Part shown: positions 62,001-64,000 of the stretch, piece after piece
Layout of the letters: every line of letters starts with the position of its first letter
Position numbering within the stretch: position 1 is the first letter of the stretch
From: Onthophagus taurus
Taxonomy: Eukaryota > Arthropoda > Insecta > Coleoptera > Scarabaeidae
Assembly (NCBI RefSeq): GCF_036711975.1
Contig: NC_091973.1
Coordinates: 14,570,001 to 14,634,000, forward strand
Length of the DNA stretch: 64,000 nucleotides
Direction: 5' to 3'
Program-made: the position numbers and the translations under genes
The notes under the pieces: model-generated
Told to the model about the DNA's origin: nothing
The model's database searches: none
The model's input: only the letters and a program-made list of their open reading frames with translations

Positions 62001-63427
62001 GGTGTTTAAGGTTTGTAAAACAATGTAATAATAAATGTTTGGATTCAGTTTCAGCGGTATTGTCTACTTCCGAAATTAATGATGCTTTACTGGTTTTGGT
62101 AAAACATGTTCAAAAAATATATTTTGCACCTAAAATTTCCATATTGATGTCTACTCAATCACTACCTCGATCAAATCGTCTTCATCGTCTAATACCATTC
62201 ATCGATGGTAACGGATTTTTGCGACTTAGTGGAAGGCTTCAATTTACTAATTTGAATTGGAACGAGAAGCATCCTCTTATTCTTCCGAAGATGTCATCAT
62301 TCACCACACTGGTTATCAGATATCATCATTTACTCAATCTTCATGGCGGTACACAAGTAACTCTGGCTTCTCTGCGTCGGCAGTTTTGGATTTTGGGTGG
62401 GCGTTTACCAGTCCGATCTTTTATTCACAAATGCATGGTGTGTGCTCGTCAGAGAACAATTACTGGTCAACAATTAATGGGCCAACTCCCAAAATCACGT
62501 ATTATTCCATCTCGTTCATTTTTGAACACTGGTGTCGATTATGCTGGGCCCTTTTCATTGCGTACACTGCGTGGACGTGGCGGTAAGATTTGCAAGGGCT
62601 ATCTGATCATTTTTGTTTGTCTCAGCACATCAGCTATTCATCTTGAAGTCGCCACAGATTATACTTCTTCGGGGTTTATCGCAGCATATAAGCATTTTGT
62701 TGGAAGAAGGGGAATCGCTGCTACAATCACAAGTGATTGTGGGACAAACCTTGTTGGTGCTGACCGAGAACTCCGCAACCTCTTCAATTCAGCATCTGAA
62801 CAATGGAAATCTATTGCAAATCTATTGGCGAACGATGGAACTCAATGGATTTTCAACCCTCCTGGAGCACCTCATTTTGGCGGAAAATGGGAGGCAGGCG
62901 TTAAGTCCGTCAAATATCATCTCAAGCGAGTTATCGGGGATACATCTCTATCCTTCGAAGAATTTACGACATTATTAATTGAAATTGAAGCTATTTTAAA
63001 TTCACGACCGTTGTGTCCAATATCTGATGACCCAAACAGTATTGACGTTCTAACACCTGGACATTTTTTAATTGGAACTGCTCTCACATCCATCCCGGAA
63101 CCATCTACACTTGATATCAATATATCAAGACTATCAAGGTGGCAAATGATACGGCGAATATCTGATCAATTTTGGAACTATTGGTCTAAGTACTACTTGC
63201 AATACATACAAAATGCGTCGAAATGGTATTCCGAAGGCGAAAAGCTGCAGATTGGACGGTTAGTAATGCTGAAAGATGAAAGATTTCCTGCGACAAAATG
63301 GCCCCTTGCTCGCGTTATTAAATTATATTCAGGACCTGACAAGTTAACGCGTGTAGCCACAGTTAAAACAGCAAGCACCACGTTAACTCGTCCAGTAACA
63401 AAATTATGTTTACTTCCATCTATTTAA
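58997..63427 (+). CDS. BEL/Pao gag C-terminus and pol polyprotein
   Basis: A 1476-codon open frame. CCHC-type knuckles (CSLCHSNHYISSC, CFNCLGPHLMKNC, CRICQRQHHTSLH, ~60-140). Protease with the BEL/Pao DQG form (RALIDQGSEVSFISESLCQL, ~195). RT: STKLRVVFNGSQKSTSG, FAADIEKMYRQIKV and the catalytic YVDDILSGA (~610). RNase H: EIHGFSDASQQALAAVVYLR, LELCAALMLVKL, LWTDSTIVLHWI. Integrase with an HHCC finger (HHLLNLHGGTQVTLASLRRQ, CMVCARQR) and core VDYAGPFSL, TSDCGTNLVGADREL, GKWEAGVKSVKYHL, then a DUF5641-like end. The shown first codons are out-of-frame gag. A 17-bp repeat expansion lies at 61054-61133 without breaking the frame. Confidence 0.9.
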   Translation: MGKSIGSKKSPATFKELESFLFGRIHSLEAIEQLTSTKRNIPIKPIGNVKSHNVSTPTHNQSCSLCHSNHYISSCQQFMNKSPLQRREFVISKNLCFNCLGPHLMKNCRSSKRCRICQRQHHTSLHGSNAQSQTVTSQTTSSDNSNNSIPHTTVIQNSSHMAVSHLTTKSTILLATALVNIAAFNGKPCLIRALIDQGSEVSFISESLCQLLQFARRSKSVPIHGVGGQATNISHGNVDCYLSSRTKPYMQYRLNALVLPQITAYVPPQVICNDLQNELKDITLADPHFMSSTTIDVILGVDIYSQIMKSGIRRLNNGSILLQNTTLGWILSGSIHSENVKDKIYSFQCSPENNLYELMHLFWNQEESQIVKKPLLTKEEQDCEDYFKLTHTRDSKGRFIVRLPFRNTSINIGDSYAMAEKALLRMECRFLKNPNFQSQYSRFMEEYLSLGHMIECSKEISSVGQQFFLPHHGVIKESSTSTKLRVVFNGSQKSTSGMSLNDYLLPGPKLQNDLVDVLMRWRQHPVAFAADIEKMYRQIKVHSDHLPFQQILWRTNPSDPIKIYQLSTVTYGLTCAPYLAIRCLHQLAEEHSKTLPFASDIILNDIYVDDILSGANDTIHAREKIHQLNGILVAGGFLAKKWSSNSQEIISSLPEEYIATSDSRSFENNLMYRTLGLIWKSNDDSFIFSWKTFSVGKHFQLENIFSWKTFSVECNTFTKRSILSVVAQMFDPLGWLAPIVITAKLFMQELWLKKIDWDEKLPDEFVKRWCTFIKQFHSVSEIAVPRWLGLSNHVSVIEIHGFSDASQQALAAVVYLRVISNKNNKITVTIVSAKTKVAPLKRITIPRLELCAALMLVKLVHRVQKTLKLSDHIHLWTDSTIVLHWITNHPSRWKEFVSNRVAEIQELSSAQWHHVVSEENPADLASRGVLPSELPNVRFWWRGPEWLNLPNLSWPQSIPSCSESENFEERNSHTSVITSTLTCWDLIERYSSLTRLLRVTAWCLRFVKQCNNKCLDSVSAVLSTSEINDALLVLVKHVQKIYFAPKISILMSTQSLPRSNRLHRLIPFIDGNGFLRLSGRLQFTNLNWNEKHPLILPKMSSFTTLVIRYHHLLNLHGGTQVTLASLRRQFWILGGRLPVRSFIHKCMVCARQRTITGQQLMGQLPKSRIIPSRSFLNTGVDYAGPFSLRTLRGRGGKICKGYLIIFVCLSTSAIHLEVATDYTSSGFIAAYKHFVGRRGIAATITSDCGTNLVGADRELRNLFNSASEQWKSIANLLANDGTQWIFNPPGAPHFGGKWEAGVKSVKYHLKRVIGDTSLSFEEFTTLLIEIEAILNSRPLCPISDDPNSIDVLTPGHFLIGTALTSIPEPSTLDINISRLSRWQMIRRISDQFWNYWSKYYLQYIQNASKWYSEGEKLQIGRLVMLKDERFPATKWPLARVIKLYSGPDKLTRVATVKTASTTLTRPVTKLCLLPSI
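61054..61133 (+). repeat. 17-bp tandem repeat inside BEL pol
   Basis: cattttcagttggaaaa repeated four times plus a partial fifth unit. The three extra units add 51 bp, which keeps the frame. The unit is read in all three phases (SWKTFSV, GKHFQLE, NIFSWKT), so a low-complexity peptide stands between the RT and RNase H domains. Confidence 0.9.
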
Positions 63428-63549
63428 AAATTGTATTGGGTTAATTTTTATTATGTTTTCATTGAATAATATTTTTTGATTTATGTTTATTATTGTTCAA
63501 TCTTTCATTATTGAATTTTTTTTACTCGTAGCCTCGTAGACGGGCGGAA

Positions 63550-63818
63550 TGTTTAAAGTTCATAGATTTTGTATTTTCAATTCATTTATTTTGTTTCTTA
63601 CGTTTGCCGAAAATATTAAAACAAGTTTTATTTTTTGTATTATTCGTACGAACCACGTAGAAAATCAGTCAGTCTCGTTGTTGTAGTTATTAAGTTGATT
63701 TAATTATTGTTTAGTGCAGTGTGGAACCAAACCATTTAATTTCATAATATAATATATTGATAGTAAGTTATCTTTAATTCATTCTCAAACGAACTCGTAA
63801 TTTCTCAACCTCAAAACA
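63550..63818 (+). repeat. 3' LTR, BEL/Pao
   Basis: 269 bp, three differences from the 5' copy (g/c, c/t, a/c). Confidence 0.95.
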
Positions 63819-63823
63819 AATAT

Positions 63824-64000
63824 AGAGTACAGAAACATTAAGAAACTAATTTTTTCACGTATTAACATTATTTTTTTTAAATTTTTAATAAATATTCTTG
63901 AGTATCAGTTTTTAAAATCAATTATGTCATAACATTAGTCCAGTTAAAGTTTAAATTGTAAAAAAGAAATTGTGTATTTGTTCAAATCGTATTTGATCGA
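63824..64000. other. AT-rich flank at the window end
   Basis: No gene or repeat recognised beyond the BEL/Pao duplication. Confidence 0.5.

Larger units (their letters stand above)
57737..63818 (+). mobile_element. BEL/Pao LTR retrotransposon, full length
   Basis: 6.08-kb plus-strand element. LTRs of 269 bp at 57737-58005 and 63550-63818 (three differences by eye, ~98.9%), TGTTTAAAG...TCAAAACA, with the 5-bp duplication aatat at 57732-57736 and 63819-63823. PBS tttggtccttcgagccggat begins at 58006 and a purine-rich gacgggcggaa lies before the 3' LTR. The only coding break seen is one frameshift near 59000. Confidence 0.95.

Noticed and set aside
62257-63381. Overlapping frames on both strands in BEL integrase
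   Set aside because: Shadows of the 1476-codon pol frame.

Overview
This window looks like an AT-rich arthropod, most likely insect, chromosome segment made almost wholly of transposable elements stacked inside one another. No host gene, tRNA, bacterial operon or CRISPR array could be supported. The insect assignment rests on the family mix: errantivirus-type Ty3 elements with env, BEL/Pao, Penelope-like elements with GIY-YIG, a D,D41D Tc1/mariner element, CR1-like and R1/LOA-like LINEs, and a 28S rRNA scrap that begins at the R2 target site. Species cannot be named.

Layout. 1-1684: minus-strand BEL/Pao gag, PBS and probable LTR, cut by the window edge. 1724-5458: a mariner-type transposase scrap, a dead jockey-like LINE, a 250-bp foldback repeat and a small Tc1/mariner element with ~105-bp TIRs. 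5480-8193: a Ty3/gypsy relic that has lost its RT. 8194-14640: a plus-strand CR1-like LINE split by a minus-strand R1/LOA-like LINE (8268-11953) with a 15-bp target duplication. 14674-14979: possible hAT scrap. 14988-16790: Penelope-like element 1. 16988-24228: a Tc1/mariner element with ~420-bp TIRs holding a plus-strand LINE tail, which holds a CR1-like LINE with two open ORFs (19198-23398). 24308-24359: 28S rRNA fragment. 24770-25104: P-element-like scrap. 25628-30423: near-complete minus-strand Ty3/gypsy with 99% identical LTRs. 30721-39860: R1/LOA-like LINE split by a 7.26-kb errantivirus-like provirus (30967-38226). About 39900-57625: Penelope-like element 2, whose RT is split by a 0.4-kb chain of hairpins and whose 3' region is split by a Ty3/gypsy element (43202-48112) and a second errantivirus-like provirus (48119-57460). 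That provirus itself carries a ~1.95-kb LTR-like insertion in env. 57737-63818: a full-length BEL/Pao element.

The genes here are retrotransposon and transposase genes and their relics. Relative age can be read from the nesting. The freshest items by sequence are the BEL/Pao element (3 LTR differences in 269 bp by eye), the gypsy element at 25628-30423 (2 in 197) and the CR1-like LINE with both ORFs uninterrupted. Most others carry nonsense codons, frameshifts or domain deletions. The least ordinary structures are the hairpin-chain insertion (41461-41866), two hammerhead-ribozyme-like folds at Penelope 3' ends (16625-16666 and 57531-57569), the 28S fragment that starts at the R2 junction, and a 17-bp tandem expansion inside an open BEL pol frame.
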